Of a DNA stretch of 64,000 bases, positions 31,717-41,898 are shown in pieces. Origin of the DNA: Roseivirga sp. BDSF3-8 (GTDB lineage Bacteria; Bacteroidota; Bacteroidia; Cytophagales; Cyclobacteriaceae); assembly GCF_041449215.1 (NCBI RefSeq), contig NZ_JBGNFV010000001.1, positions 2,745,001 to 2,809,000 of the forward strand, in the 5' to 3' direction. The position numbers and the translations under genes are program-made. Positions within the stretch are counted from its first letter, which is position 1, and each line of letters starts with the position of its first letter. The notes under the pieces are model-generated. The model searched no databases. It had not been told where the DNA came from and worked only from the letters and a program-made list of their open reading frames with translations.

Positions 31717-33045
31717 TTAAACCCCCGGTACCTTTTCTGCTACACTTTTACGGATCATCTTGTCAGGAAGTTCCCCTTCCGTACTGGCCACCACTGCAGT
31801 AACCGTACAGTCACCTGTTACATTCACCAGCGTACGGCACATGTCCAGTATACGGTCCGGTGCCAGGATCAGCGTGATCCCCGCCGCCGGCACACCAATA
31901 GACTCCAGTACGATGATGAGCATAATGATGCCCGCACCCGGTACACCAGCCGAGCCGATCGAGGCAAGCACCGCCGTAAGTACGATCATGAGCTGATCGC
32001 CCAGATCCAGCCCAAGGCCAAGCGCCTGGGCTATAAATACCGCAGCCACCCCCTGGTACAGGCTGGTACCGTCCATATTGATCGTGGCACCCAGTGGCAA
32101 CACAAAGCTGCTCACCTCTTCGCTTACACCCAGTTCCTCTTCCACCTGCTTCATGGTCACAGGCAGTGTGGCCGAGCTGCTGCTCGTACTGAAAGCCAGT
32201 AGCTGAGCAGGGCGTATCGCATTGAAAAAGTGCCTGTAGCCGTATTTGGTAAATAGCTTCAGAATGGCGGGGTACACCCCAAACGCCATTATTGCCAGGC
32301 CGCCCACCACTACCAGTGAATACTGACCCAGCGCCAGCAGGATACTCACCGCCTTGTCAGGGTCGTCACCGGCTATCTGCACGATAAGGTCCACCATAAG
32401 GGCAAATACCCCATAAGGAGCCAGCAACATAATGAAGCCTACGATCTTTATGATAATGTCATTGAAGCCATCAAAGAACTTCACTACAGGCTCACCCTTG
32501 TCCTTCGGGATCTTAAGCAGCGCAATACCCACTATCAGGGCAAAGAACACTACCTGCAGCATCAGCCCGTTGTCCGTGGTGGCCAGAAATACGTTATCCG
32601 GCACCATGTCCACTATAGGAGCCAGCGGGCTGCGCTCCTGTACCTCTGCTACCTGCTCCGTTTTTTCCCCGGCCGTATCACCGTATAGTTCCATCAGCTC
32701 GTCCCGCGTCTCTTCCGGCAGGGCTTTGCCTGGCTCAAACAGGTTCACCAGTACCAGGCCGATCGTAACAGCCAGTACCGTGGTCGTAATGTACGTGAAT
32801 ATTGTTTTGCCCCCGATGCGGCTCAGTTTAGACACATCACCCAGGTTAGCCACACCGACTATGAGCGAAGCAAGCACCAGAGGCACCGCGATCATCTTCA
32901 GGCCGCGGATGAATATCTCCCCGATAGGAGCTATCCAGTCATTGACAAAATCAGCAGGCCACTGAAACTTAACAAAGGCAAGCCCTACCAGCAAACCCAG
33001 TACCAGGCCGGCAATTATTTGAATATGGAGAGGTATACGCTTCAT
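31717..33045 (-). CDS. Dicarboxylate/amino acid:cation symporter
   Basis: 442 aa, multi-pass inner membrane protein of the DAACS (GltP/GltPh) family. The serine-rich re-entrant loop (STSSSSATLPVT) and the NMDGTSLYQGVAA helix, which hold ion and substrate sites, are intact. It likely imports glutamate/aspartate or C4-dicarboxylates with Na+ or H+. An extra hydrophilic insert (EETRDELMELYGDTAGEKTE region, ~113-140) lies between early helices. It begins 9 bp after aroC. Confidence 0.92.
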   Translation of the reverse strand: MKRIPLHIQIIAGLVLGLLVGLAFVKFQWPADFVNDWIAPIGEIFIRGLKMIAVPLVLASLIVGVANLGDVSKLSRIGGKTIFTYITTTVLAVTIGLVLVNLFEPGKALPEETRDELMELYGDTAGEKTEQVAEVQERSPLAPIVDMVPDNVFLATTDNGLMLQVVFFALIVGIALLKIPKDKGEPVVKFFDGFNDIIIKIVGFIMLLAPYGVFALMVDLIVQIAGDDPDKAVSILLALGQYSLVVVGGLAIMAFGVYPAILKLFTKYGYRHFFNAIRPAQLLAFSTSSSSATLPVTMKQVEEELGVSEEVSSFVLPLGATINMDGTSLYQGVAAVFIAQALGLGLDLGDQLMIVLTAVLASIGSAGVPGAGIIMLIIVLESIGVPAAGITLILAPDRILDMCRTLVNVTGDCTVTAVVASTEGELPDKMIRKSVAEKVPGV

Positions 33046-33054
33046 GAAAGGCGG

Positions 33055-34131
33055 TTATAGCTTTACGGATTTATTTCTCAGGTAGAAGTCAGCAATGACC
33101 AGCGCAGCCATCGCATCCACAATAGGCACCGCGCGGGGCACTACACACGGGTCATGGCGGCCCTTACCGCTCACTTTCACAGCTTCACCCCCTTCATTTA
33201 TGCTGTCCTGGTCCTGCATAATAGTCGCCACAGGTTTAAAGGCCACACGGAAGTAAATGTCTTCACCGTTGCTAATGCCCCCCTGTATGCCCCCGCTATG
33301 GTTAGTGTCAGTCTTCACCTGCTCACCCTCCTTGCGGATAATGTCATTGTGCTGCGAGCCGTACATCTCCACGCCGTCGAAGCCACTGCCATATTCAAAG
33401 CCCTTCACCGCATTAATGCCCAGCATCGCTTTGCCCAGTTCCGCGTGAAGCTTATCAAAAACAGGCTCACCTAGGCCCACCGGCACCCCCGTGATCACGG
33501 CAGAAACCACTCCGCCAATCGTGTCACGGTTTTTCCTCGTCTCATCGATAAGCCCGATCATTTTCTCTGCCATGTCAGCATCCGGGCAGCGCACCATGTT
33601 ACTTTCCGTCTGGCTCAGATCCAGCGCTTGGTAGTCCTTTTCCAGCTTCAGGGGCCCAACCTGGCTCACCCAGGCCTGCACATCTATCCCCTTTTGCTTT
33701 AGAAAGAGCTTCGCTACTGCCCCTGCCGCCACACGGGCCGCAGTTTCGCGGGCCGAGCTTCTGCCGCCTCCGCGGTAGTCACGCAGGCCATACTTTTCCT
33801 GGTACGTAAAGTCCGCATGGCTGGGGCGGTATTTATCCGCTATATGAGAGTAGTCCTTGCTGCGCTGGTCGGCATTGTGTATCACCATCGCAATGGGAGT
33901 ACCGGTGGCCCGGCCTTCAAACACCCCGCTTAGTATCTTAAACTCATCGTCCTCGCGGCGGTGTGTCGTTATGCGCGACTGGCCCGGCTTGCGCCTTACC
34001 AGCTCACTTTGGATAAAGGCCTCATCAATTTCGAGGCCTGCGGGGCATCCGTCTATGATAACACCTATAGCTTTACCGTGGGATTCGCCGAATGTCGTAA
34101 TCCGGAATATCTGCCCGTAGCTGCTTCCCAT
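33055..34131 (-). CDS. aroC: Chorismate synthase
   Basis: 358 aa with all three family signatures: [18 protein letters not shown] near the N-terminus, [19 protein letters not shown] in the middle, and GGISNGEDI near the C-terminus. It forms chorismate from EPSP with reduced FMN, the last shikimate pathway step. It starts 2 bp after the batD stop, so the two are probably co-transcribed, with the symporter following. Confidence 0.96.
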   Translation of the reverse strand: MGSSYGQIFRITTFGESHGKAIGVIIDGCPAGLEIDEAFIQSELVRRKPGQSRITTHRREDDEFKILSGVFEGRATGTPIAMVIHNADQRSKDYSHIADKYRPSHADFTYQEKYGLRDYRGGGRSSARETAARVAAGAVAKLFLKQKGIDVQAWVSQVGPLKLEKDYQALDLSQTESNMVRCPDADMAEKMIGLIDETRKNRDTIGGVVSAVITGVPVGLGEPVFDKLHAELGKAMLGINAVKGFEYGSGFDGVEMYGSQHNDIIRKEGEQVKTDTNHSGGIQGGISNGEDIYFRVAFKPVATIMQDQDSINEGGEAVKVSGKGRHDPCVVPRAVPIVDAMAALVIADFYLRNKSVKL

Positions 34132-34133
34132 GT

Positions 34134-35585
34134 CTATTTTTTAAATATAAATACGGCTGAAAGCACTAAACTAGCCAAAATTAAGACGTTGGCCAAAAGC
34201 CTAAAGAGACCGCCTCCCCCTTTGGCCTGCAAGGTGTTATTCTCCAATGATATGCGGTTATAGAAACTACCCATGTCACTGCTGCTGATGTAGCGGTCGC
34301 TCAGGCTTTCGCCCGTCACCTCTATCACCTTGCTACTCGTTAGCGTATCATACTGCCCCCGGCTCGGGTCAAAGTATACCCAGTTAAAGTAATCCCCCAG
34401 GTTATAAGAGCCTGGCTCCTCAGGGATACCGTAGTAGTTAAAGCCCTTACTGCCATATACCATAGCATTATTACGGCGCACCGTCTGGGCTACATCAGGA
34501 GGGTAAAATTCTATGTTGCGGCCAGCCGGCACCTCCGGTTCATTTAGTGACTGGATATTGCCCTTGCCCACTATACGGAATTCATAGCTAAAGCTCTCGC
34601 CCGTTTCCACCCTGCCGTTACTCAGCGCCTCTTTAAGCTTATACTCCCCTACAGCCACCGTTTCCTTTAGCGGGTGAGGGGGAAGGGGCTTTACCTCCAC
34701 TATCTTACGTTTTGTGTGGAAAGTCTTATACTCCTCCTTCCGGTTGCGGCCAAAAAAGCTGCGCTGTTTAGCCACCTTATACTTGATCATCTTCAGCGGC
34801 ACGGAGGGGAAAACCAGGTCTTCTTCATTAAAAGGAAAGAAGCTCGCCTGGTACAATTTGTACTTTGAGTATTTTTTATTGTCGATAATAACCAGCTCAG
34901 GGGTAAGCTCTTCTATCTTAAAATTCTCCTCCCAGGCGTTCGAGGGGCTCAGCTTTTTCTGGATTTTAGTGATCTGTTCGCTCAGCTCCGTAAAGTTCAG
35001 CGGTGCCCGGTTGTCCTCGGATATATAGAATGCCAGCGACACATTTACCCCTTCCCCCACATACACCTCGTTCTTGTCAGTCGTCACCGCCAGGAAGGCG
35101 TCCTCCTTCAGGTCGATAAATTCCTGTGGCTCATTGCTGCGGCGGTTCCCGAAAAAGTCCTCAAAGGGGTCGCGAAAAGGATCATAAGCCTGCCGCTCTT
35201 TTTCAGGACCTACCGTAATATTTTTGCCCTGTGACCTTACTTCCTCCCCATTCACCGTCATCGTAAAGGGGCTTAGCGTGAAGCTACCCTGCTTTTGAGG
35301 TACATATTGCTGCGTGATGGAAGAGGTGGAAGATACACGCCCGTTAATGATATTGGTAGACGTGGAGGAAGATTGCCCCGCCTTCGCAAAGCCCGGAATA
35401 TCAGGAAAGCCCTGCACGTCACGGATGCGGCCATTGCTCACTTCGGCAGTAATAGTAAAGGCCTCGTTCAATGCCACCTTGTCCGGTCCTAGCTTTATAG
35501 AAACCTCCTGAGCCTGAGCATATCCTGCCAAAAATAAAATCAGTGGAAAGAGAAATAATACGGTCTGTAAATGCGTTCTGCTCAT
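34134..35585 (-). CDS. batD: BatD family protein
   Basis: 483 aa: a signal peptide (ending AQAQE), several Ig-like periplasmic beta domains ([18 protein letters not shown]; a second [17 protein letters not shown]), and one C-terminal membrane helix ([19 protein letters not shown]) followed by KK. This is the architecture of BatD from the Bacteroides aerotolerance locus. Here it is separated from batA/B/C/E, none of which are in the window. Confidence 0.88.
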   Translation of the reverse strand: MSRTHLQTVLFLFPLILFLAGYAQAQEVSIKLGPDKVALNEAFTITAEVSNGRIRDVQGFPDIPGFAKAGQSSSTSTNIINGRVSSTSSITQQYVPQKQGSFTLSPFTMTVNGEEVRSQGKNITVGPEKERQAYDPFRDPFEDFFGNRRSNEPQEFIDLKEDAFLAVTTDKNEVYVGEGVNVSLAFYISEDNRAPLNFTELSEQITKIQKKLSPSNAWEENFKIEELTPELVIIDNKKYSKYKLYQASFFPFNEEDLVFPSVPLKMIKYKVAKQRSFFGRNRKEEYKTFHTKRKIVEVKPLPPHPLKETVAVGEYKLKEALSNGRVETGESFSYEFRIVGKGNIQSLNEPEVPAGRNIEFYPPDVAQTVRRNNAMVYGSKGFNYYGIPEEPGSYNLGDYFNWVYFDPSRGQYDTLTSSKVIEVTGESLSDRYISSSDMGSFYNRISLENNTLQAKGGGGLFRLLANVLILASLVLSAVFIFKK

Positions 35586-35687
35586 GGTATTTTACCCTTG
35601 CGTTATCCTCTGCACGTTCAACGTGTAAGATGATATGAAAATTTTTTTTTAGGAAACAATTTTTTATCTTAAACGTATAGAATCCTG

Positions 35688-35710
35688 CACTACTATTAAT
35701 TTTTGTAGTG
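35688..35710. other. Inverted repeat upstream of small ORF
   Basis: CACTAC and GTAGTG flank an 11-nt A/T-rich loop about 35 bp before the start codon of the 62-codon gene. It could be an operator or a 5'-UTR hairpin. Only its position and symmetry are evidence. Confidence 0.4.
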
Positions 35711-35744
35711 ATACTATTAAATTAGTTTTTTTAACCAAGACACT

Positions 35745-35933
35745 ATGCTGGAGTATGTGAAGACCATACTATCGAAGGTAAGTTTTGATAGTAAGCTTTT
35801 TGAAAAAGAACTACGAAAGGCGATAGCCTCCCTGGTGCCCACCGAAATTAAAGACCTGAAAGACTGGTGCTATAATAAATTCGGGCACGTTTATGCCAAA
35901 ACTCTTCAACGCTGCTTTGTCGGCGTTAACTGA
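35745..35933 (+). CDS. Small protein of unknown function
   Basis: A 62-aa frame (MLEYVKTILSKVSFDSKLF...; ending RCFVGVN). I do not recognise it. It is predicted helical, with Lys/Glu-rich amphipathic segments, one CYNKFGH block and a second Cys near the end. Three points favour a real gene: an A/T-rich promoter-like region with an inverted repeat upstream, a strong terminator a few bases after the stop codon, and no larger gene on the other strand. Its composition matches Bacteroidota small conserved proteins, but no family can be named. Confidence 0.6.
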   Translation: MLEYVKTILSKVSFDSKLFEKELRKAIASLVPTEIKDLKDWCYNKFGHVYAKTLQRCFVGVN

Positions 35934-35936
35934 TAA

Positions 35937-35969
35937 TAAGCCCGGTCATTTAGTTGGCCGGGTTTTCTT
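35937..35969. terminator. Terminator between small ORF and queG
   Basis: An 8-bp G/C stem (CCCGGTCA/TGGCCGGG, one G-T pair) with a TTTT run on the plus side and an A-rich side in the other direction. It overlaps the end of queG and can serve both converging genes. Confidence 0.8.
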
Positions 35970-36912
35970 TTTCCTCCCCCTTCACAAACCGGATGTTCCG
36001 TTGCAGCCCTTCCAGCTTTGCCCGCTTCACCGCAGACCCACGGAATAGTTCATTAAACACCTCCCGCGTTATCTCCTCCCATGCCGGCTTATTCATGTCC
36101 TCCAGCCCCTCATGAGGAGCAAAGGAGGGCTCACCGTGTGGTTTCGAGAAGCGGTTCCACGGGCATACATCCTGGCATATGTCGCAGCCGAATATCCAGT
36201 CTTCAAACCGCCCCTTCATACCCCCCGGTATATCCTCCTGTGCTTTCAGCTCTATCGTAAAGTAACTTATACACCGGCTGCCATCCACTACATAAGGCTC
36301 CGGTATCGCGTCCGTCGGGCAGGCATCCATACAGCGCGTACACGTACCGCAGTAGTCCCCCACAGGGTTATCATACACAAACTCCAGATCGGTGATAAAC
36401 TCCGCCAGGAAAAAGAAACTGCCCATCTGCCGGTTTAGCAGCAGGCTGTTCTTGCCTATCCAGCCCATACCACTCTTCTCGGCCCATGCGCGTTCCATCA
36501 CCGGCGCACTGTCTACAAACACCCGTCCGTCAAACTCCCCGATCTCCTGCCGCAGCTCATCTGCCAGTTGGCGCAGCTTTCCCTTGATCACATGGTGATA
36601 GTCCTTTCCATAGGCATACTTCGCCACCTTGTAGCCCGTCTCTTCCGTAAGGTCTTTTTCAGGAAAATAATTATACACAAAGGTCACGACCGAGCGTGCG
36701 CCTTCCACCAGCTTTGTCGGATCCAGGCGCTTATCAAAATGGTTCGCCAGGTAGCCCATTTTGCCATGCATGTCCTTCTTCAGCCATGCTTCCAGTCGCG
36801 CGGCCTCCTCCTCCAGGTAGCCCGCCCGCGCTATACCACAGAAGTCAAACCCATGCGCACGGGCTTTCTCTTTAAACAGGCGTGTATGTCGTTCCGCTGC
36901 CGATACCTTCAT
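35950..36912 (-). CDS. queG: Epoxyqueuosine reductase QueG
   Basis: 320 aa. An N-terminal cobalamin-binding region contains the DSAPVMERAWAEKSGMGWIG block and the proposed catalytic Asp. Two 4Fe-4S motifs follow: CGTCTRCMDACP and CDICQDVCPWN. QueG makes queuosine from epoxyqueuosine in tRNA, the last step of the pathway, and needs cobalamin. It starts 9 bp after the ruvB stop and is probably co-transcribed with ruvB. Confidence 0.95.
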   Translation of the reverse strand: MKVSAAERHTRLFKEKARAHGFDFCGIARAGYLEEEAARLEAWLKKDMHGKMGYLANHFDKRLDPTKLVEGARSVVTFVYNYFPEKDLTEETGYKVAKYAYGKDYHHVIKGKLRQLADELRQEIGEFDGRVFVDSAPVMERAWAEKSGMGWIGKNSLLLNRQMGSFFFLAEFITDLEFVYDNPVGDYCGTCTRCMDACPTDAIPEPYVVDGSRCISYFTIELKAQEDIPGGMKGRFEDWIFGCDICQDVCPWNRFSKPHGEPSFAPHEGLEDMNKPAWEEITREVFNELFRGSAVKRAKLEGLQRNIRFVKGEEKENPAN

Positions 36913-36921
36913 AAAGAATGG

Positions 36922-37953
36922 CTATTCATCAAACAAGCTTCCAAGCCTGCCCGGAGGTACCACCCCCACGTGCTTATACGCAAGCTGCGTAGCCTCACGG
37001 CCCCTTGCCGTACGTTTTATATAGCCCTCTTTTATCAAAAATGGTTCGTACACCTCCTCAATTGTTTCCGCCTCCTCCCCGCAGGCCGTCGCTATAGTGC
37101 TTAGCCCCACTGGTCCGCCGTTAAACTTGCTTATGATCGTCTGCAAAATGCGGTTGTCCATTTCATCCAGGCCATGCTTATCCACGTCCAGCGCTTCCAG
37201 GGCCATCTCAGAGATCGCCTTAGTAATCGTACCCTTGCCTTTAATCTGCGCAAAGTCACGTGTACGGCGCAGCAGGTTATTAGCGATACGCGGCGTACCG
37301 CGGCTGCGGCGCGCGATCTCTATTGCCGCTTCATCATCTATGGGAGTATTTAGTATCGCTGCGTTTCTGTGCAGTATCGTAGCCAGCAGCTTGGCATCAT
37401 AGTATTCCAGGCGCGCATTTATTCCAAAGCGAGCCCGTAAGGGAGAGGTAAGCAGTCCCGCCCGGGTGGTCGCGCCCACTAGCGTAAATGGATTCAGGCC
37501 TATCTGCACCGAGCGCGCACTGGGCCCGCTGTCCAGCATAATGTCGATGCGGTAATCCTCCATTGCTGAGTACAGGTACTCCTCCACCACCGGGTTCAGG
37601 CGGTGTATCTCATCAATAAAGAGCACATCACCCTCCTCCAGGTTTGTTAGCAGCCCCGCCAGGTCGCTCGGTTTATCCAGTACAGGCCCGCTTGTGATGC
37701 GGATCTGCGAGCCCAGCTCATTCGCTATAATATGCGAAAGCGTCGTTTTACCCAGGCCCGGAGGGCCGTGCAGCAATACGTGGTCAAGCGGTTCCCCGCG
37801 CAATTTAGCCGCCTTCACAAACACCTTGATGTTTTCCACCACCTTTTCCTGACCCGCAAAGTCACTGAAGGTAAGGGGGCGCAGAGCCTTTTCAAATTCC
37901 CTTTCTGCCGGAGAAAAATGTTCGTCGTCGCTTCTCAGATAATCTTCACGCAT
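36922..37953 (-). CDS. ruvB: Holliday junction DNA helicase RuvB
   Basis: 343 aa AAA+ motor with Walker A ([11 protein letters not shown]), Walker B (LFIDEIHRL), sensor 1 (GATTRAGLL), the arginine-finger region (PLRARFG) and a C-terminal winged helix with RTARGREAT. It drives branch migration with RuvA (ruvA at ~27 kb). Confidence 0.97.
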   Translation of the reverse strand: MREDYLRSDDEHFSPAEREFEKALRPLTFSDFAGQEKVVENIKVFVKAAKLRGEPLDHVLLHGPPGLGKTTLSHIIANELGSQIRITSGPVLDKPSDLAGLLTNLEEGDVLFIDEIHRLNPVVEEYLYSAMEDYRIDIMLDSGPSARSVQIGLNPFTLVGATTRAGLLTSPLRARFGINARLEYYDAKLLATILHRNAAILNTPIDDEAAIEIARRSRGTPRIANNLLRRTRDFAQIKGKGTITKAISEMALEALDVDKHGLDEMDNRILQTIISKFNGGPVGLSTIATACGEEAETIEEVYEPFLIKEGYIKRTARGREATQLAYKHVGVVPPGRLGSLFDE

Positions 37954-38056
37954 GCAAGCCTCGCTTCTTACGGTTAGTGTGTGCCGTGCTGCACATTAGC
38001 GCTGTATTTTACACCGCACAAAGATGCATACTTTTTTACAGCCCCGGCCATTTACC

Positions 38057-38078
38057 GGCATGAATTTGCATTCATGCC
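38057..38078. other. 22-bp near-perfect palindrome in the ruvB-apbE gap
   Basis: GGCATGAAT and ATTCATGCC flank a 4-nt centre, in the gap between divergent ruvB and apbE. It is well placed to be an operator, but a terminator-like T run is absent. No regulator is identified. Confidence 0.45.
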
Positions 38079-38161
38079 ACATTATGATACCTAAAAACTA
38101 ACAAATCTTCTGAATAGTCCATTTTGTCACTGTAAATTGCGACAGCATATTTCAATAGCCT

Positions 38162-39232
38162 ATGGCCTCTCTTCGTAAGAAAAACATCATATACTCCCTG
38201 ATACTCGCTGCTGCCATTGCCGCCGTGTGGTTCTTCAGGAAACAAAACGATCCTGCCAAAGACCTTGAAAGCGCGGTGACCCTTTCCGGCACCACCTTTG
38301 GCGTCGTACCTTATAATATCAAATACATTCCTGAAGACGAGGTAGATATATCCCCGCAACACCTACAGGCCGGTGCCGACTCCATACTCAGCGGACTCAA
38401 CCAGAGCCTTTCCACCTATATCGATAACAGCGAGATCACCGAGTTCAACGAAGACAACCTGCATAAGTACGAGTCACAATACTTTTACCCCGTACTGGCA
38501 GAAAGCAAAACAGTATTCCAACGTACCCGAGGGGCTTTCGACCCCACAGTAGGCCCCCTCGTAGATGCCTGGGGCTTCGGGCCGGGTAAAAAACGTGAGC
38601 CTGAAAAGGTGAATGTCGATTCCCTGCTTGGACTCGTAGGCTATGACAGCATATTTTTCGATAGCGTGTCCGTCTGCAAGCTCAAAAAAGGCATGAGGCT
38701 CGATTTCAGTGCCATTGCCAAAGGCTACGGCGTAGACCTCGTAGCCAGCTACCTTACCGGTAAGGGGCTGAACAATATTTTCGTGGAAATAGGAGGGGAG
38801 CTGGCCTGCCGCGGCGTTAACGATCGCGGAGAGCCATGGGTCATCGGTATCGATAATCCTACCGGAGAGGAAGAAACCCGCGGCCTTACCGGTATCGTCA
38901 GGCTGCGTGACCAGGCCATGGCCACCAGTGGCAACTACCGCCAGTATTACGAGAAAGACGGAAAGCGCTACAGCCACACCATTAGCCCCGTTACCGGCTT
39001 GCCCGTTACCCACAGCCTGCTCAGTGCTTCCGTATTTTCCCCCTCATGCATGACCGCCGACGCCTATGCCACCGCCTTTATGGTCATGGGCCTGAAAGAG
39101 GCAAGAGACCTTGCGGAAAGTGAGCAGAACCTCGAGGCCTATTTTATTTACAGCGACAGCACCGGTGCCCTGCAAACCTATGCCACCCCCGGTATCCGCG
39201 AATCCATAGAGACATTAGAAGATGGCGAATAA
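38162..39232 (+). CDS. apbE: FAD:protein FMN transferase (ApbE family)
   Basis: 356 aa with an N-terminal membrane anchor (~10-23) and an ApbE body. Recognisable blocks: RGAFDPTVGPLVDAWGFG, DFSAIAKGYGVD, VEIGGELACRG, SHTISPVTG and the Mg-site MTADAYATAFMVMG. It attaches FMN to threonine residues in proteins such as Na+-NQR or RNF subunits; no such substrate gene is nearby. Its 3' end overlaps the methyltransferase start by 11 bp. Confidence 0.93.
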   Translation: MASLRKKNIIYSLILAAAIAAVWFFRKQNDPAKDLESAVTLSGTTFGVVPYNIKYIPEDEVDISPQHLQAGADSILSGLNQSLSTYIDNSEITEFNEDNLHKYESQYFYPVLAESKTVFQRTRGAFDPTVGPLVDAWGFGPGKKREPEKVNVDSLLGLVGYDSIFFDSVSVCKLKKGMRLDFSAIAKGYGVDLVASYLTGKGLNNIFVEIGGELACRGVNDRGEPWVIGIDNPTGEEETRGLTGIVRLRDQAMATSGNYRQYYEKDGKRYSHTISPVTGLPVTHSLLSASVFSPSCMTADAYATAFMVMGLKEARDLAESEQNLEAYFIYSDSTGALQTYATPGIRESIETLEDGE

Positions 39233-39995
39233 CAAACAGGAAGCAAGCAAAGCCGGTGAGCCCAGAGAATGGTTTGGAGAGTGGTTCGACTCACCCTATT
39301 ACCACATACTTTACCAGCACCGTGACCATGAGGAAGCCGAGGCCTTCATAGACCATCTTTATGACTATTTCGGCTTTACGGCACAGGATGAGGTTATGGA
39401 CCTTGCCTGCGGTAAAGGGCGCCACAGTATTTACCTCAATAAAAAAGGCCTCAAGGTAACCGGCGTAGACCTCTCACCCCAGAATATAGAGGCCGCCAAT
39501 AAGCAGGCTAATGAACGCCTGCACTTTCACGTGCACGATATGCGCCAAGTTTTCCGGCAGGAAGCCTTCGATTATGTACTCAACCTCTTCACCAGCTTTG
39601 GCTACTTCCAGACTGAAAAGGAAAACCAGCAGGCCATAGATGCCGCTACGGCAGCCCTCCGCCCCGGAGGCAGACTTCTGATAGACTTTCTTAATCCCTA
39701 TGTCGTTGTGCACAATCTCAAACCCGAGGACGTAAAAGTGCTCAATGGCATTGAGTTCCACATCACCAAGCAACTGGATGAGGAAAACTACATTGTAAAG
39801 GACATCCGCTTTGAGGACGGTGGCACCACCTACCACTTTCAGGAGCGCGTGAAGGCCATTCGCCGCATGGAGTTCCTCGAGTACTTCAAGCATGCCGGAC
39901 TCCTCTTAGAAGACTGCTTCGGCGACTACGATCTCAACCACTACGAAGCACGCGAGTCAGACAGGATGATCTTTGTTTGTAGAAAGCCGGAATGA
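39222..39995 (+). CDS. Class I SAM-dependent methyltransferase
   Basis: 257 aa with SAM-binding motif I (MDLACGKGRHSIYL), motif II (VTGVDLSPQNIEAA) and motif III (PGGRLLIDFLNP). The C-terminal third is a beta-rich insert ending DRMIFVCRK. The substrate is unknown. It is translationally coupled to apbE through the 11-bp overlap. Confidence 0.9.
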   Translation: MANNKQEASKAGEPREWFGEWFDSPYYHILYQHRDHEEAEAFIDHLYDYFGFTAQDEVMDLACGKGRHSIYLNKKGLKVTGVDLSPQNIEAANKQANERLHFHVHDMRQVFRQEAFDYVLNLFTSFGYFQTEKENQQAIDAATAALRPGGRLLIDFLNPYVVVHNLKPEDVKVLNGIEFHITKQLDEENYIVKDIRFEDGGTTYHFQERVKAIRRMEFLEYFKHAGLLLEDCFGDYDLNHYEARESDRMIFVCRKPE

Positions 39996-40029
39996 GGGTA
40001 GGGGGCTTGGTAAGAGCTCCTTCAAGCGT

Positions 40030-40219
40030 ATTTGCACCCCGCCCCCAAAACTCCTTTCCCCCGCTGAACTTGAATGGAGCGCCCCCACTTCGTAGGGAAA
40101 GATGGCCGCGATGGTACGCCCACGTACCCAAGAAAGCCCTATCGAAGACATGTAGTTGCATTTTTCCTCAAGAGCCAATTCGCGGCTGGAAAGGGAATCC
40201 TACTCTTAGCTTTCCGGCT
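40030..40219. repeat. ~190-bp direct repeat, copy 1
   Basis: This block recurs almost identically at 40260-40445 (period about 229 bp). It contains a hairpin, GGTACG-CCCA-CGTACC, at 40113-40128, and a C-rich start (TTTGCACCCCGCCCCC). Frames read through it are not convincing genes. Confidence 0.9.
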
Positions 40220-40259
40220 ATACCCCCCACGCGGCTAATCCTAATAAACTGATAGCCTA

Positions 40260-40445
40260 TTTGCACCCCGCCCCCAAAACTCCTTTCCCCCGCTGAAGTT
40301 GAGTGGAGCACCCCGCTTCGTAGGGAAAGATGGCCGCGATGGTACGCCCACGTACCCAGGAAAGCCCTATTTGAAGAGATGAAGTTGCATTTTTCCTCAA
40401 GAGCCAATTCGCGGCTGGAAAGGGAATCCTACTTAGCTTTCCGGC
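40260..40445. repeat. ~190-bp direct repeat, copy 2
   Basis: Second copy of the block at 40030-40219, with scattered substitutions and small indels. The same hairpin (40341-40356) is preserved. Both copies point the same way, and a ~40-bp spacer separates them. Confidence 0.9.
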
Positions 40446-40534
40446 AATGCATACATAAGCGGGAAATTCCTCTCCCGTCCAAATTAGAGCATTTAACCGG
40501 TTTTCGATCATCTTAATATTTGTACTGAGCCTAA

Positions 40535-41263
40535 TCACTCTATAGTAATATCTCTGGAAAATGGCGTAAAGTCAATATAGACTCCACTGTCCTGCTCCAT
40601 AGCGATTCCTGTGATGGTGTACTCGCCTGGAACTGAGTCCTTGATATCTACATAAGCAGTGTACGGATTGCTTTTTGGTAAATTATCTGTTATTTGAAAA
40701 GTACTATCTTTATAGTACCCCAGGTGGTAGCTTATCTGATCGTAATCTCTATTACCTAGTCGAATATTGATCAGACTGTCATTGGCCTTATTGATTTTTT
40801 CGTTTTTGGTGAGAAACAGTATGGATTTACTTCTTCCGGATCTGTCCTTAATGCCATGATTATACTTCACATAGTCTATCAGAATGCCGGTAGAATCGTA
40901 CACCTGTATTTCCTGTAATGTATTGGTGGTTTCAAAAAATCGGGAGGTGTCTACCAAAACCCCTTTATAATAATGATGTATCTGACTGGTGTCACCATTT
41001 TTGTAGAATCCAATTAAGTCCCCTACAATTATATCATTGCTGTATTTCCGAATAGCTTTAACTTCTCCGGATTCGTAATATGCTGTAAATATACCATGCT
41101 TTAACCCCTCCCTCACCTCGTATTGGTATTTAATACTGCCGTTCGGGTAGTATTCTTCCTTCTTTTCCTGACAGGCGCAGAGGAGAAAAATAAGGACTAT
41201 CGTAACCCACGAATGTAAATTGTATCTGGAAAGCAATCGCATCATTTTTTGGGTTGTAATCAA
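40535..41263 (-). CDS. Lipoprotein with MORN/YwqK-like repeats
   Basis: 242 aa; the start may be 41242 or 41245, which gives a better lipoprotein signal (hydrophobic core then LLCAC). The first half carries short repeats of the Tyr-x-Asn/Ser-Gly-x-Ile type (YYPNGSIKYQYEV, YYESGEVKAIRKY, FYKNGDTSQIHHY), like YwqK/MORN-type repeat proteins often called antitoxin-like by annotation only. The second half is a beta-rich domain I do not recognise. It is A/T-richer than the housekeeping genes around it. Confidence 0.72.
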   Translation of the reverse strand: MITTQKMMRLLSRYNLHSWVTIVLIFLLCACQEKKEEYYPNGSIKYQYEVREGLKHGIFTAYYESGEVKAIRKYSNDIIVGDLIGFYKNGDTSQIHHYYKGVLVDTSRFFETTNTLQEIQVYDSTGILIDYVKYNHGIKDRSGRSKSILFLTKNEKINKANDSLINIRLGNRDYDQISYHLGYYKDSTFQITDNLPKSNPYTAYVDIKDSVPGEYTITGIAMEQDSGVYIDFTPFSRDITIE

Positions 41264-41520
41264 ATAATTAGACCATATTATAGTTCAGTTTTACCTTTTG
41301 CTCCACAATTCCTTATTTTCATCTGTCGAAATCGACAAATTACCATTGAGGTCTAAGCCAACGTAGAGCCTTCATGTTTTCTCAGGACAAATGTAGAATA
41401 TAGCCCCTCCAATAGAATGATGCCTTTTTCACACGGTTGCCTTTCACAATCAAAGAAAACTGACGATAGCAACAGGATTACCGCTGACTTGATAGGTGAA
41501 ATCATTTTTTCTCTGTTTTG

Positions 41521-41898
41521 CTAGGGAATCAGCCTTCTGCAATACGAACATTCAGTTGTTTTATCGATGAAATTCGACGCCGAAATTTTCTTGATATGTC
41601 CCGTTCTGGTGTCTGTTTTTAGGTAACCTTCAATGGTAGCATCCTCATTTTTCCAGTATCGTATAAGGATCGTGTTATCAATTAAAATAACCTCGCTGCA
41701 GTTAGAGGCTATATAAGTACTATAATTTGATCCTTTATTTTTCTTTTTAACAACGGAGTATCCTAATTCAGGAGTTTCCGGATTTTTCATTATCCAGTAA
41801 TTGTCTTCAATTTTTTGGAGGTCTGGCTCTTCTTCAAAGAACAAACAACTATAGAAAGTAAATAAAACCACACAGATTAAGAGTGTTCTTGATGCCAT
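41521..41898 (-). CDS. Small lipoprotein, unknown
   Basis: 125 aa with a short lipoprotein signal (LICVVLFTFYSC, Cys18). The rest is beta-rich, with a DNYWIMKNPE start and a C-terminal CSYCRRLIP tail holding a CxxC. It loosely resembles small Bacteroidota lipoproteins whose domain tracks a displayed status value, but no family is certain. It shares orientation and style with its two lipoprotein neighbours. Confidence 0.65.
   Translation of the reverse strand: MASRTLLICVVLFTFYSCLFFEEEPDLQKIEDNYWIMKNPETPELGYSVVKKKNKGSNYSTYIASNCSEVILIDNTILIRYWKNEDATIEGYLKTDTRTGHIKKISASNFIDKTTECSYCRRLIP

Noticed and set aside
39934-40538. Look-alike minus-strand ORFs in the repeat region (GTWAYHRGHLSLRSG and similar)
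   Set aside because: They read through both copies of the noncoding repeat and share frame-shifted versions of the same DNA; composition is not gene-like.
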